Source: Fibrella aquatilis (GTDB lineage: Bacteria > Bacteroidota > Bacteroidia > Cytophagales > Spirosomataceae). Taken from it: a stretch of 64,000 nucleotides of DNA. A program made the translations under genes and the position numbers. Within the stretch, counting starts at the first letter, position 1, and every line of letters starts with the position of its first letter. Under the pieces are notes generated by a model. That model made no database searches and was not told where the DNA came from. It saw nothing but the letters and a program-made list of their open reading frames with translations. Below are positions 1 to 8,972 of this stretch, one piece after another. The stretch is from positions 1 through 64,000 of the forward strand of contig NZ_JAFMYU010000027.1 of assembly GCF_017353255.1 (NCBI RefSeq), in the 5' to 3' direction.

Positions 1-26
1 CGCCCCAATCCAAAATCCCCAATCCC

Positions 27-554
27 ATGACAACCAACCTTACCAAATCATTTGATGTTGAGCAGCCCATAGACCTGGTCTGGGCCACGCTGACCAACCC
101 GCCCGAAATCGTGGATTGCGTGCCGGGGGCTTCGCTGACCGAGCAGGTCGATGCCGACAATTACAAAGGCTATGTCGGGCTAAAATTCGGTCCCGTGAAA
201 GCGGGCTACGATGGCCTCGTTACGTTCGTAGAGCGTGATGTGGTCAATAAGAAAATGGCGCTCAAGGGCCTGGGCCTGGACAGTAAGGGCAAAGGTTCGG
301 CAGAGATGCTGATGAACGCCACGCTGACAGAAGTAGACGGCCATACCCATGTGGAAGCTACCATGGATATCAGCATTACGGGGATGCTGGCGCAGTTTGG
401 CGCCCGGCTGATCAACGACGTCTCGAACCAGGTGTTCGATCAGTTCGTGGGCAATTTCAAAAAGAAGTTAGCCAGCGCAGGTGCCGCCACTGCCGAGAGT
501 GCAACAGACGAATCAACAACGGGTATTGGTGGATTCCTTAAAAAACTCTTCTGA
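27..554 (+). CDS. CoxG-like SRPBCC family protein (CO dehydrogenase subunit G)
   Basis: 175 residues. The N-terminal ~145 residues read as a START/SRPBCC lipid- or cofactor-binding fold of the CoxG type: it opens with the phrase DVEQPIDLVWATLTNP and then PGASLTE, as CoxG proteins do. The C-terminus is a low-complexity Ala/Thr/Ser linker ending in an amphipathic GIGGFLKKLF, which could tether it to the membrane. In families studied elsewhere CoxG helps recruit aerobic CO dehydrogenase to the membrane. It is the first visible gene of a five-gene run with CoxD-, CoxE- and XdhC-like products, and its 3' end overlaps the next gene. The substrate of the partner enzyme is not shown here, because related accessory sets also serve other molybdenum hydroxylases. 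Confidence 0.85.
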   Translation: MTTNLTKSFDVEQPIDLVWATLTNPPEIVDCVPGASLTEQVDADNYKGYVGLKFGPVKAGYDGLVTFVERDVVNKKMALKGLGLDSKGKGSAEMLMNATLTEVDGHTHVEATMDISITGMLAQFGARLINDVSNQVFDQFVGNFKKKLASAGAATAESATDESTTGIGGFLKKLF

Positions 555-1404
555 TATCCTCGCGGCTTTAGAGACGCACAGGTACGTCGCCGACGATGAG
601 TTGGCGACGGCACTTTTTCTGATGCTGGCGCTCCGCAAACCCCTCCTGCTGGAGGGGCCACCGGGGGTTGGTAAAACCGAAATTGCGCTGGTAGTCAGTG
701 AGTTATTGCAAACACCATTAATCCGGTTGCAGTGCTACGAAGGGCTGGACGTGAACGCGGCGGTCTATGAATGGAACTACCAGAAGCAGCTGCTGGGCAT
801 CAAACTTCAGGAGGGCAGCAGCCTGTCGGTGGGGGATAAGGAGAAACATATTTTCGGACCTGACTACCTGCTCAAGCGGCCACTGCTACAGTCTATTACG
901 CACGAGAGCCAATCGCCGGTATTGCTGATTGATGAGCTGGACCGGTCGGATGAGGAGTTTGAAGCGTTTTTGCTCGAACTGCTGTCGGCCTTCCAGATCA
1001 GTATTCCCGAAATGGGAACGATCCGGGCCACGCACAAACCCTACATTATCCTGACCTCCAACCGCACCCGCGAGTTGAGCGACGCCCTGAAACGGCGGTG
1101 CCTCTACCACTGGATCGACTACCCAAGCCTGGAAAAGGAAATGGCCATTGTGCAGAAACGACTGCCTCAGATCGAAACCCAGTTGCTGACGCAGGTGGTG
1201 GCGTTTGTGCAGGACCTGCGGCAACAGAAACTGCTGAAAACCCCCGGCATTTCAGAAACCATCGACTGGGCCGAATCGCTGCTGGTGCTGGGGCATCGCG
1301 AACTAAGTCAGCAGGCCGTCCGCCAGACGATGGGTAGCCTGTTAAAATCGGTCGATGATATCCGACTGGTACACCATGAAGCAGCAAGCGTTCGCTACGA
1401 ATAG
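529..1404 (+). CDS. MoxR-family AAA+ ATPase, CoxD-like
   Basis: About 291 residues from a GTG at 529 that sits inside the end of the CoxG gene. The frame stays open upstream to a GTG at 481, but the family's N-terminus fits the 529 start. Walker A is GPPGVGKTE (about residues 43-51), followed by the CoxD-typical LQCYEGLD; Walker B is VLLIDELDR, and a sensor-like LTSNRTRELSDALKRR follows. CoxD-type ATPases work with a VWA partner (the next gene) in maturing the Mo/Cu hydroxylase active site, probably as a chaperone in the cytoplasm. The tight overlaps on both sides indicate translational coupling. Confidence 0.88.
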   Translation: MDSLKNSSDILAALETHRYVADDELATALFLMLALRKPLLLEGPPGVGKTEIALVVSELLQTPLIRLQCYEGLDVNAAVYEWNYQKQLLGIKLQEGSSLSVGDKEKHIFGPDYLLKRPLLQSITHESQSPVLLIDELDRSDEEFEAFLLELLSAFQISIPEMGTIRATHKPYIILTSNRTRELSDALKRRCLYHWIDYPSLEKEMAIVQKRLPQIETQLLTQVVAFVQDLRQQKLLKTPGISETIDWAESLLVLGHRELSQQAVRQTMGSLLKSVDDIRLVHHEAASVRYE

Positions 1405-2515
1405 CCTGACCGAGGCCATTGTTGCCTTTGCCCAGTTTGCGCGAAGTCACGGGTTGAACGTGGGCATTCAGGAAACGCAGGAGGCTCTGCTGGCGGCTGG
1501 TAATGGGCTGTTGGTCAGTCGATTATCATTAAAATTTTCGCTGAAAGCCCTCTTCTGTACCTCACCTGAAGAACGGCTGCTCTACGACCGGCTGTTCAGT
1601 TTGTACTGGGATACCAACCCGATTGACCTGCACGAAGAGCGGAACAAAACCACCATTCAGGGGTCGATTAATAAAAAGGCGAACAGCCACCTGGTGATGC
1701 TGGGGCAGGGCAACAACACCGACGCCGTGGAGGAAGCCAAGAGCGTGTCTGGTGCCAACGAGGCCGAGCGGCTGCAACAAACGGACTTTTCCAAAGTAAG
1801 CGCCGTAGAAGCCAAGCAGCTGGAAGACCTTGCCCAGCGGCTTTTCCACGAAATAGCCCTGCGCCTCCGCCGCCGGATGAAAGCCAGCCAAACAGCGGGG
1901 CAGATCAACCTGCGGCGCACCATCCGGCGGAGCCTCTGCTACGGCGGCGAACCGCTCGACCTGTTTCGGCAGGCGCGCAACCCCAAAAAACAACGCCTCG
2001 TGATCCTGCTCGACGTCAGTGGGTCGATGGACAAATACAGCTTTTACCTGCTGCGGTTCATCTTCGCCCTGCGCGAACACTTCCGGCAGCTGGAAGCCTT
2101 CGTGTTTAGCACCACGCTCATCCGCATCAGCAAAGCCGTGCAGGCCAACCGCATTGAAACCCTGCTGGACGTGCTGGCCAAACAGGCCGACAACTGGTCG
2201 GGCGGGACAAAAATTGGCGACTGCCTGGAAACGTATTACGACCAGTATGGCAAGCGAACCCTGAATGGATCGCCCACGGTCATTATCCTGAGCGACGGCC
2301 TGGAAACCGGCAGCGTGGAAAAACTGGCCGGGCAGCTACAGAAAATTCAGCGCCGGGCCAAAAAGGTAGTGTGGCTCAACCCGCTGAAAGGCATGCAGGG
2401 CTACGAACCCACAGCGCGGGGCATGGCCGCCGCCCTGCCTTCCGTCGACGAATTTCGGTCGGCCCACAACCTGCGTAGTTTACTTGAACTTGAAACCATC
2501 TTAGCCCATGCTTGA
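1376..2515 (+). CDS. VWA-domain protein, CoxE-like
   Basis: 379 residues from ATG 1376; an in-frame ATG at 1355 exists, but the shorter form fits the family better. The C-terminal half is a von Willebrand A domain with the MIDAS sequence DVSGSMD, a conserved WSGGTKIG turn and ILSDGLETG. The N-terminal half is helical and contains an Arg-rich stretch near LRLRRRMK. CoxE proteins pair with CoxD ATPases like MoxR/VWA couples and are needed for maturation of CO-dehydrogenase-type enzymes. The start lies inside the ATPase gene and the end overlaps the XdhC-YHS gene by 8 nt, so this is one operon. Confidence 0.87.
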   Translation: MKQQAFATNSLTEAIVAFAQFARSHGLNVGIQETQEALLAAGNGLLVSRLSLKFSLKALFCTSPEERLLYDRLFSLYWDTNPIDLHEERNKTTIQGSINKKANSHLVMLGQGNNTDAVEEAKSVSGANEAERLQQTDFSKVSAVEAKQLEDLAQRLFHEIALRLRRRMKASQTAGQINLRRTIRRSLCYGGEPLDLFRQARNPKKQRLVILLDVSGSMDKYSFYLLRFIFALREHFRQLEAFVFSTTLIRISKAVQANRIETLLDVLAKQADNWSGGTKIGDCLETYYDQYGKRTLNGSPTVIILSDGLETGSVEKLAGQLQKIQRRAKKVVWLNPLKGMQGYEPTARGMAAALPSVDEFRSAHNLRSLLELETILAHA

Positions 2516-3473
2516 CGAATTTTTAACCCAATATGCCCACCGCCGTCAGCAAAACGAGCTGTTTGCCACGGCCACCGTGGTCTGGCGCGAAGCCCCCAGT
2601 TCGGGCCATGCCGGCGACCGCGCCATCATCGACAGCCGAGGTGATGTTTGGGGCTGGGTGGGCGGCGGTTGCACCAAAGGCATTATGCTGAAAGAAGCCA
2701 GTGCGGCCATGCAGGAGGGGCAATCGCGCCTGGTGCGGGTAAGCCCCAACCCCGATATGACCCCGCAGACAGGCGTAAAGGCATACAAAATGACCTGCCA
2801 GAGCGGGGGGAGCGTCGACATTTTTATTGAACCCGTTATGCCCAAAACGCACCTCATTATCATGGGTAAATCGGCCATTGCGCAGGCAGTGGCGGCCACG
2901 GCTAAACTGCTCGACTACCGCGTTACGGTGATGGCCATGGGTGTGCCGGAGGGGGCGTTTGCGGGCGTCGATGAGATCAAAATGGCGTTCAGCCTGTCGA
3001 AAACGCCCATCAACAACCACACGTTTGTGGTAGTAGCCACGCAGGGTGAGCAGGACGAAATGGCCCTGAAAGCCGCCCTGAAGGCCCCATTGCGGTATCT
3101 GGCATTTGTGGCGAGCCGCAAAAAGCGCGATGCCGTGTTTGCCTACCTCCGGCAGTCGGGGGTGACGGAAGATGAACTGGCTACGGTCAAAACCCCTGCC
3201 GGGCTGGACATTAAAGCGGCCACCCCCAACGAGGTAGCCATCAGCATTTTGGCCGAAATCATTCAGACCATCAGGAGCCAGTCCACGCCGCCTAGCCTGC
3301 CGGAGAACCTGACCGGCGAGGAGAAATTTTACATCAACCCTGTTTGTGGTATTCCTGTAGACAAGACGGCCCCCAAACACGTTGTTGCGTATAAAGGAGA
3401 GGCCGTTTACTTCTGTTGTGACGGCTGCAAGGTGAAGTTTGATGCCAACCCTGCCAAGTACATGAAGGTATGA
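2508..3473 (+). CDS. XdhC/CoxF-family protein fused to a C-terminal YHS domain
   Basis: 321 residues. The N-terminal XdhC region shows VWGWVGGGCTKG (family signature near the Gly-Gly-Cys) and VDIFIEP. The middle is a Rossmann-like XdhC C-domain (HLIIMGKSAIAQAVAATAKL ... TPAGLDIKAATPNEVAISI). From about residue 275 a YHS domain follows: NPVCGIPVD, then VYFCCDGCKVKFDANPAKY, with Cys residues suited to metal binding. XdhC proteins bind molybdenum cofactor and deliver the sulfurated form to hydroxylases; YHS domains are associated with metal binding. The fusion suggests cofactor insertion coupled to metal (perhaps copper) handling, which is an inference. It overlaps both neighbours. Confidence 0.85.
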   Translation: MLDEFLTQYAHRRQQNELFATATVVWREAPSSGHAGDRAIIDSRGDVWGWVGGGCTKGIMLKEASAAMQEGQSRLVRVSPNPDMTPQTGVKAYKMTCQSGGSVDIFIEPVMPKTHLIIMGKSAIAQAVAATAKLLDYRVTVMAMGVPEGAFAGVDEIKMAFSLSKTPINNHTFVVVATQGEQDEMALKAALKAPLRYLAFVASRKKRDAVFAYLRQSGVTEDELATVKTPAGLDIKAATPNEVAISILAEIIQTIRSQSTPPSLPENLTGEEKFYINPVCGIPVDKTAPKHVVAYKGEAVYFCCDGCKVKFDANPAKYMKV

Positions 3474-4600
3474 AAGAGATAAAAGCAATCATTGCCGGCT
3501 ATGACCAGATCGACTGGGCCACCACGCAGGCGGCGCTGGCTACGGTGGTGCGGGTAGAGGGGTCGTCGTACCGGCGCACCGGTGCCCGGATGCTGGTGTT
3601 GAGCAACGGCGTCTGGATTGGCGGCATCAGCGGCGGCTGTCTGGAAGGTGACGCCCTCAACCGCGCCCGGCTGGCTATTGCCCGAGCTACCCCCTCGAAA
3701 ATTACGTATGACACCACCACCGACGATGAACATCAGATTGGCGTGGGCCTGGGCTGCAACGGCATCATCGACGTGCTGTTTACGCCCCTGAACCCTGATG
3801 ACCCTAATAACCCCGTCGAAGTGCTTAAACACTGCATGAACGAACGCCGCCAAACCCACGTCCTCATCACCATCACTGGCCTGAAAGGTAGCTGGCCAAC
3901 CAGTAAGGAAGGCGACGTGATCCGGTACGTATCGGCTGATAGCCTGGCTGGACTTGATAATGCCGCTATTCAGGCGCAACTGGACGAAAAAGTACAGCAG
4001 CGGATTGCTAAAGGCGTGTCGGCTCCGTTCCGGTTTACGGGCCTGGCGGGCGAGGTGCTGGAGGCGTTTGTGGAAATACTGTCGCCCGAAATCCATTTGG
4101 TGTTGTGGGGGCATCAATACGACGTGTATCCCCTCACGCGGCTGGTGAAAGAACTCGGCTGGCGGATCACAGTGGTAGCTAATCCGCTGAAAGTCAACCG
4201 GAAGATTGCCGAACTGGTGGATGCCATCGTGGTGCCTGAACAGTTTTCCGACATCGTCATCGACGAGCATACGGCCGTAGTACTGATGTCGCACGATTAC
4301 AAAACCGACAAGACCAACCTGCCCACCGTGGTGGCTACGTCGGCGCCTTACATCGGTATGCTGGGGCCACGGGTACGGTCGGAACGCATCTGGGCCGAAC
4401 TCGCCGACGAAGGCCACCCCATTGCCGACGCTGACATGGTGCGTATTCATGCCCCCGTGGGCCTGGACATTGGCGCGGTTTCGCCCGAAGAGATTGCGCT
4501 GTCGCTGGCGGCTGAGATCCGGGCTTCGTTTTCGGGTCGCGATGGTACCTACCTGCGGCTGCGGCAAAGCACGATTCACGTCCGGGAAACGAGTTTATGA
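3470..4600 (+). CDS. XdhC/CoxI-family molybdenum cofactor insertion protein
   Basis: 376 residues; its ATG overlaps the previous stop (ATGA). The XdhC N-domain signature RTGARMLVLSNGVWIGGISG with a following GCLEGD is intact, and the C-terminal Rossmann half (VLWGHQYDVYPLTRLVKELG ... APVGLDIGAVSPEEIALSLA) is complete. It is a standard-length member, unlike the YHS-fused copy beside it. Two XdhC-like genes in tandem also occur as CoxF/CoxI in CO dehydrogenase clusters. Probable role: binding and protecting Mo-cofactor and donating it to the hydroxylase encoded left of the window. It is the last gene of the cox-like run; the sulfatase gene begins 23 nt later. Confidence 0.88.
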   Translation: MKEIKAIIAGYDQIDWATTQAALATVVRVEGSSYRRTGARMLVLSNGVWIGGISGGCLEGDALNRARLAIARATPSKITYDTTTDDEHQIGVGLGCNGIIDVLFTPLNPDDPNNPVEVLKHCMNERRQTHVLITITGLKGSWPTSKEGDVIRYVSADSLAGLDNAAIQAQLDEKVQQRIAKGVSAPFRFTGLAGEVLEAFVEILSPEIHLVLWGHQYDVYPLTRLVKELGWRITVVANPLKVNRKIAELVDAIVVPEQFSDIVIDEHTAVVLMSHDYKTDKTNLPTVVATSAPYIGMLGPRVRSERIWAELADEGHPIADADMVRIHAPVGLDIGAVSPEEIALSLAAEIRASFSGRDGTYLRLRQSTIHVRETSL

Positions 4601-4623
4601 CGTAAACGCATCTCAACAACGGT

Positions 4624-6228
4624 ATGATTAACTCCATAAAGATTCTGATTGGCCTGCCCGTTCTCCTGCTGATCGTCATCGGCTACATACCCCCGCAACC
4701 GGCCACACCCCCGCCCGCCGCCCATCGGAAGGCCGTACTACCCAACATCATCTTTATCTTTTCAGACGACCACACCCATCAGGCCATCAGCGCCTATGGG
4801 AGCAAACTGGCCCGAACGCCCAACATTGACCGGATTGCCAACGAAGGAGCGATGCTGCATACCAACATCGTCACCAATTCTATTTGCGGACCCAGCCGGG
4901 CCACCTTGCTTACGGGGCAGTTCAGCCACGTGAACGGCTATAAACTCAACGAGAAAGTATTCGACGTTCGGCAGTCGGTGTTCCCAGAAGAATTGCAAAA
5001 AAATGGGTACCAGACGGCCTGGATTGGCAAGCTGCATCTGGGTGATCTGCCCAAAGGGTTCGACTACATGAACGTGCTGCCCGGGCATGGGCATTATTAC
5101 AATTCGCTGTTTGTCAACTCGAAGAAAGACACCGTGCAGTACCCTGGGTACGTGACAAACGTGATCACCAAGCTGTCGCTCGACTGGCTGGGGCAGCGCG
5201 ATCCGGCCAAGCCGTTTTTTCTGGTGGTGGGGCATAAAGCAACGCACCGGGAGTGGCTGCCCGACCTGCCGGACCTGGGGGCTTACGACAAGGTGACGTT
5301 TCCGCTACCCGCCACCTTCTACGATGACTACAAGGGTCGGCTGGCGGCGCAGGATCAGGACATGACCATCGACAAGACCATGCGCCTGAAAGAAGACCTG
5401 AAAGTACACGTCGACTTCAACAGCGATGGTCCCACGGCCCAGCCCCCCATCGATTCCAGAAAGCAGGGCGCTTATCAGCGCTTGACTGCTGACCAGAAAA
5501 AGATATTCGCTGCCTATTATGATCGAATCAGCCGCGAATTTGATGAAAAGAAACTCAGTGGAAAGGCCCTTGTCGAGTGGAAATACCAGCGTTATCTGAA
5601 AGATTATTTATCCGTAGCCAATTCACTGGATCGCAACATTGGCGAGTTGCTGAATTACCTGGACAAAACGGGACTGGCGAAAAATACCGTGATCGTGTAT
5701 GCCTCTGATCAGGGTTTTTATTTAGGTGAACATGGCTGGTTCGATAAGCGATTTATTTACGAAGAATCGCTTAAGACACCGTTTGTTATCCGGTATCCCG
5801 GTGTCATAAAACCGCACACCCACATTAACCAGTTAATTTCCAATATCGACTGGGCACCAACGCTACTCAGCCTGACCGGAACGGCTATTCCGGGCTATAT
5901 TCAGGGTAAATCGTTCCTGCCGCTGCTTACCGGAGCAAAGACCAACTGGCGTAAAGAAGCCTATTACCATTACTACGAATTTCCGCAGCCCCACCACGTT
6001 TATCCACATTTCGGCATCCGAACGGAGCAGTATACGTTAGCCCGGTTTTATGGGCCAAAAGATTTCTGGGAACTGTATGATATCAAACAGGATCCGCACA
6101 ACCTGCATAATTTATACGGTGCCAAAGGTTATGAAACAATAACGGCCGATTTGAAGCGTCGACTCACGCAGGAAATTGACAAATACAACGATAAAGAAGC
6201 CCGCGCATTACTAGCCAGTAATCCGTAA
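4624..6228 (+). CDS. Sulfatase (formylglycine-dependent)
   Basis: 534 residues with an N-terminal hydrophobic segment (residues ~5-22), so exported or membrane-anchored. Sulfatase features in order: metal-binding NIIFIFSDDHTHQAISAYG, the maturation motif C-G-P-S-R with Cys at about residue 88 (to become formylglycine), GKLHLGD, VGHKATHREW, and the late ASDQGFYLGEHGWFDK. This is the Cys-type sulfatase modified by FGE. The gene directly downstream encodes an FGE with both catalytic cysteines, making an enzyme/activator pair. Probable substrate class is sulfated polysaccharide or glycan; the sequence alone does not tell which. Codon use resembles the neighbours. Confidence 0.92.
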   Translation: MINSIKILIGLPVLLLIVIGYIPPQPATPPPAAHRKAVLPNIIFIFSDDHTHQAISAYGSKLARTPNIDRIANEGAMLHTNIVTNSICGPSRATLLTGQFSHVNGYKLNEKVFDVRQSVFPEELQKNGYQTAWIGKLHLGDLPKGFDYMNVLPGHGHYYNSLFVNSKKDTVQYPGYVTNVITKLSLDWLGQRDPAKPFFLVVGHKATHREWLPDLPDLGAYDKVTFPLPATFYDDYKGRLAAQDQDMTIDKTMRLKEDLKVHVDFNSDGPTAQPPIDSRKQGAYQRLTADQKKIFAAYYDRISREFDEKKLSGKALVEWKYQRYLKDYLSVANSLDRNIGELLNYLDKTGLAKNTVIVYASDQGFYLGEHGWFDKRFIYEESLKTPFVIRYPGVIKPHTHINQLISNIDWAPTLLSLTGTAIPGYIQGKSFLPLLTGAKTNWRKEAYYHYYEFPQPHHVYPHFGIRTEQYTLARFYGPKDFWELYDIKQDPHNLHNLYGAKGYETITADLKRRLTQEIDKYNDKEARALLASNP

Positions 6229-6250
6229 ATAAGAATTGTCAAAGCTGCTT

Positions 6251-7258
6251 ATGACAATGCCTGCGCCACGGCTTTACCTATTCATTGGCTTGATCGGCAC
6301 TTTTCAGGCCTGCTCACCCAACCGGTCGGCCAATATTGATCATACTGGCATGGTGCGTATCCCGGCGGGTCAATATGCGATGGGGGCCGATGGGCAACAG
6401 GGCCGACCCGACGAATACCCGAAGCATCAGGTGCAGGTAGATAGCTTCTGGATGGATGCCACCGAAGTGACCAACGCGCAGTTTGCCCGGTTTGTGAAAG
6501 CCACCGGCTACGTCACCACCGCCGAACGTAAACCAGACTGGGAAGAACTCCGCAAGCAACTGCCCCCAGGTACGCCCCACCCCGACGAAAAACTACTGGT
6601 TGCCAGCTCATTAGTGTTTAAATCTCCTTCGCAGGCCGTCTCCCTGACAGATTACAGCCAATGGTGGCAGTGGGTAGCCGGCGCCAACTGGCGGCATCCC
6701 GACGGGCCGGGTAGTTCTATTGTCAGTAAAGACAACTACCCCGTGGTGCAGGTCTCCTGGGACGATGCGCAGGCCTACGCTACCTGGGCGGGCAAACGCC
6801 TGCCTACCGAAGCCGAGTGGGAGTGGGCGGGACGTGGTGGGCGCACCAACGCCCTATATCCATGGGGCAACGAACCGGTTGAGGCCGGTACCCCCAAAGC
6901 CAATAGCTGGCAGGGCCATTTCCCGGATCAGAACACACGCTGGGATGGTTTCTACGGTGCCGCACCGGTGAAATCCTTCGCCCCCAACGGCTACGGGCTT
7001 TACGATATGGCGGGCAATGTCTGGGAATGGTGCGCCGACTGGTATGGAGCCGATTATTACCAGACCCAGGAAAGCATTAATCCTAAAGGCCCTGCGCAAC
7101 CCTATGACCCACAGGACCCCACGGTACCTAAACGGGTGCAACGGGGCGGCTCGTTTCTCTGCAACGACTCGTATTGCAGCAGCTACCGGTCGTCGGCCCG
7201 CATGAAAGCAAGTCCGGATACGGGCTTATCACATACCGGCTTTCGGTGTGTTCAGTGA
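6251..7258 (+). CDS. Formylglycine-generating enzyme family lipoprotein
   Basis: About 335 residues from ATG 6251 (a TTG at 6236 and an ATG at 6257 are alternatives). The N-terminus is a lipoprotein signal with Cys about residue 21 (GTFQAC). The FGE-sulfatase domain runs from MVRIPAGQYAMG to the end, with RLPTEAEWEWAGRGG, GNVWEWCADW and RGGSFLCNDSYCSSYR. The two cysteines of FLCNDSYC match the catalytic pair of true FGEs, which gliding GldJ/GldK-type homologues lack. Reaction: O2-dependent conversion of the sulfatase Cys to formylglycine. It lies 22 nt after the sulfatase gene. The odd point is the lipoprotein signal, which puts maturation in the periplasm. Confidence 0.88.
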   Translation: MTMPAPRLYLFIGLIGTFQACSPNRSANIDHTGMVRIPAGQYAMGADGQQGRPDEYPKHQVQVDSFWMDATEVTNAQFARFVKATGYVTTAERKPDWEELRKQLPPGTPHPDEKLLVASSLVFKSPSQAVSLTDYSQWWQWVAGANWRHPDGPGSSIVSKDNYPVVQVSWDDAQAYATWAGKRLPTEAEWEWAGRGGRTNALYPWGNEPVEAGTPKANSWQGHFPDQNTRWDGFYGAAPVKSFAPNGYGLYDMAGNVWEWCADWYGADYYQTQESINPKGPAQPYDPQDPTVPKRVQRGGSFLCNDSYCSSYRSSARMKASPDTGLSHTGFRCVQ

Positions 7259-7327
7259 GCGCTTCGAGGGGCGTGTTAACCATTGCGTCACTTGCCGGTT
7301 ATATGATTTCCAACGTTTACGAAAACT

Positions 7328-8137
7328 ATGAATCGGGTATGGTGTATTTGTTTACTGGTATTGATGGGCTTAGGGTGTGGGTCGACGGTGAGGGCGCAGG
7401 CCAAGGTTGAACTCGATAAGCCAACACAACTCTCCACCACGGCTGGCGCTTCGCCTGATTCGGTCAGGGCGCGTGTAGGCAAGCCCCACGCGCTCACGTT
7501 TACGGCCTCTACCGATCAGCGTTTTTTCTTTTTTGGCGACACCCGCAACGACAATGGCAGGCGGGTGCCGGTAAGCGTATACGGTTTGCGGGCAGGGTTT
7601 TTATATCCCGTGCGGCACCCCGAACGGCAGGAAGCCGGTGGTATGCGGGCGGCGTTTAAGGCAGGCGGTGGTTTTTACTTCGTCAACCAGACGCTGAACC
7701 GGCCGGGGCTGTTGCCCAACACGTCTGAGGCCATAACCCGGCATCTGCGCATTGCCACGCTCTTTTTCGAGCCGTATCTGTACCGCAAAAAGGCCATTGA
7801 AGTGAGTGTGCCGTTGGAGATTGGCTACGGGCATTCGCGATATAATCGGGTGAGTGACCAGACGCTGGAAGGCGAAGAGGCACGGGGCGTGTTTATCCCG
7901 GCAGGGGCGGGGCTGTCGCTCTCGTATCAGTTTCCGGCCCTGAAGTGGTTTCGACCCCTGCACTGGACAGGCTTCAATATTCTGGGTGGGTATCGGTTCA
8001 CGCTGAAACGGGATATCCCTGAAAGTCAGGTCAATTATAGCGGGTTTTACATCTCTATCGGCCCGTCGTTCTACCTCGAAAACCTCACCGCCGACATTGC
8101 GTATTGGCGTAAAAAGCACAAAGAGAAGAAAAAGTGA
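7328..8137 (+). CDS. Secreted/outer-membrane beta-barrel-like protein, unknown function
   Basis: 269 residues with a Sec-type signal ending near VRAQA. The remainder alternates aromatic and Gly-rich strands (VYGLRAGFLYPV, FFEPYLY, GFNILGGYRFTLKRD, GFYISIGPSFYLENL) and ends in a Lys-rich tail, as in small outer-membrane barrels of Bacteroidota. There is no catalytic motif that I recognise. A 38-bp perfect hairpin starts 3 nt after the stop codon. Function unknown. Confidence 0.7.
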   Translation: MNRVWCICLLVLMGLGCGSTVRAQAKVELDKPTQLSTTAGASPDSVRARVGKPHALTFTASTDQRFFFFGDTRNDNGRRVPVSVYGLRAGFLYPVRHPERQEAGGMRAAFKAGGGFYFVNQTLNRPGLLPNTSEAITRHLRIATLFFEPYLYRKKAIEVSVPLEIGYGHSRYNRVSDQTLEGEEARGVFIPAGAGLSLSYQFPALKWFRPLHWTGFNILGGYRFTLKRDIPESQVNYSGFYISIGPSFYLENLTADIAYWRKKHKEKKK

Positions 8138-8140
8138 GTC

Positions 8141-8227
8141 TTCTGTCTTTAAAAGGTTGTCTTCTGTTGGCTGACGCGAGAGATGCTGGCGCGTCAGCCA
8201 ACAGAAGACAACCTTTTAAAGACAGAA
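8141..8227. repeat. Long hairpin H1 (38-bp perfect stem, 11-nt loop)
   Basis: Arms 8141-8178 and 8190-8227 are exact reverse complements. The outer arm is made of 7-nt units (GTCTTCT, GTCTTTA, AAAGGTT, GTCTTCT). The loop side ends in GGCTGACGCG/CGCGTCAGCC, shared with H3, H7, H8 and H13. It lies between two plus-strand genes. Confidence 0.95.
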
Positions 8228-8237
8228 AACTTGTTCT

Positions 8238-8948
8238 ATGTTTCGGTTTAAACAATTCACCATTCAGCAGGAGCGGGCGGCTATGAAAGTCTGCACGGAT
8301 GCCTGTGTGCTGGGGGCATGGAGCGGGGTGGCAACGGGCATCAGGCTGCTGGACATTGGCACTGGAACGGGACTGCTGGCGCTCATGGTGGCCCAACGCA
8401 ATGCCGATGCCCGGATTGATGCCGTAGAGCTGGATGCTGATGCTGCTCAGCAGGCGTGTGACAATGTGATGAACAGCCCGTTTGCCAACCGGGTCACTGT
8501 GGCACAAGCAAGCATTCAGGCATTTGCCGACACCATGCCTGCTCAGTTCTACGACCATATCCTGACCAATCCGCCGTTCTATACTAACTCCCTGCGTTCA
8601 CCCGACGCGGCCGTAAATCGTGCCCTGCACAGCGACGAGCTGCCATTTCCTGATCTGATTAGGGTGGTTCATCGGTTACTCAAACAAGACGGCGCGTGGT
8701 GGGTACTGCTGCCCCCGCCAGAATCCGACCGGCTGGTGACACTAGCCCAGAAAGTCGGTTTACAACCCGTGCGGCAACTTTATCTGCGCCATCAGCCTCA
8801 GAAGCCCGTGTTCCGGCACCTGACCGAGTTCCGCTTTGCCGAAGCCGCCGCCCCACAAATTGCCGAGCTGTCTATCCGCGAACACGACGGCCAAACCTAC
8901 ACCCCCGATTTTCGCCGCCTGCTGCAACCCTATTATCTGGTATTCTGA
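8238..8948 (+). CDS. trmN6: tRNA1(Val) (adenine(37)-N6)-methyltransferase
   Basis: 236 residues. SAM-dependent methyltransferase of the YfiC/TrmN6 type: motif I LDIGTGTGLLALM, acidic strand DAVELD, and the amino-methyltransferase motif NPPF (LTNPPFYTNSL). The N-terminal FRFKQFTIQQERAAMKVCTD is characteristic of this family. It methylates N6 of A37 in tRNA-Val in E. coli. Full length for the family; ATG 8238 sits 10 nt after hairpin H1. A second hairpin follows the stop. Confidence 0.9.
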   Translation: MFRFKQFTIQQERAAMKVCTDACVLGAWSGVATGIRLLDIGTGTGLLALMVAQRNADARIDAVELDADAAQQACDNVMNSPFANRVTVAQASIQAFADTMPAQFYDHILTNPPFYTNSLRSPDAAVNRALHSDELPFPDLIRVVHRLLKQDGAWWVLLPPPESDRLVTLAQKVGLQPVRQLYLRHQPQKPVFRHLTEFRFAEAAAPQIAELSIREHDGQTYTPDFRRLLQPYYLVF

Positions 8949-8972
8949 AATCTTCCAGCGAGAAAAATGCAC

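Noticed and set aside
2523-3488. Full-length open frame antisense to the XdhC-YHS gene (321 codons)
   Set aside because: Explained by GC-rich codon bias on the coding strand; its translation is His/Gly/Arg/Pro-rich with no recognisable domain. The same holds for antisense frames at 3407-4579, 1562-2080, 11974-12789 and 44409-45728.
27-4600. A complete CO dehydrogenase operon
   Set aside because: Only accessory genes are visible; large, medium and small catalytic subunits are not in the window, so the substrate cannot be claimed.
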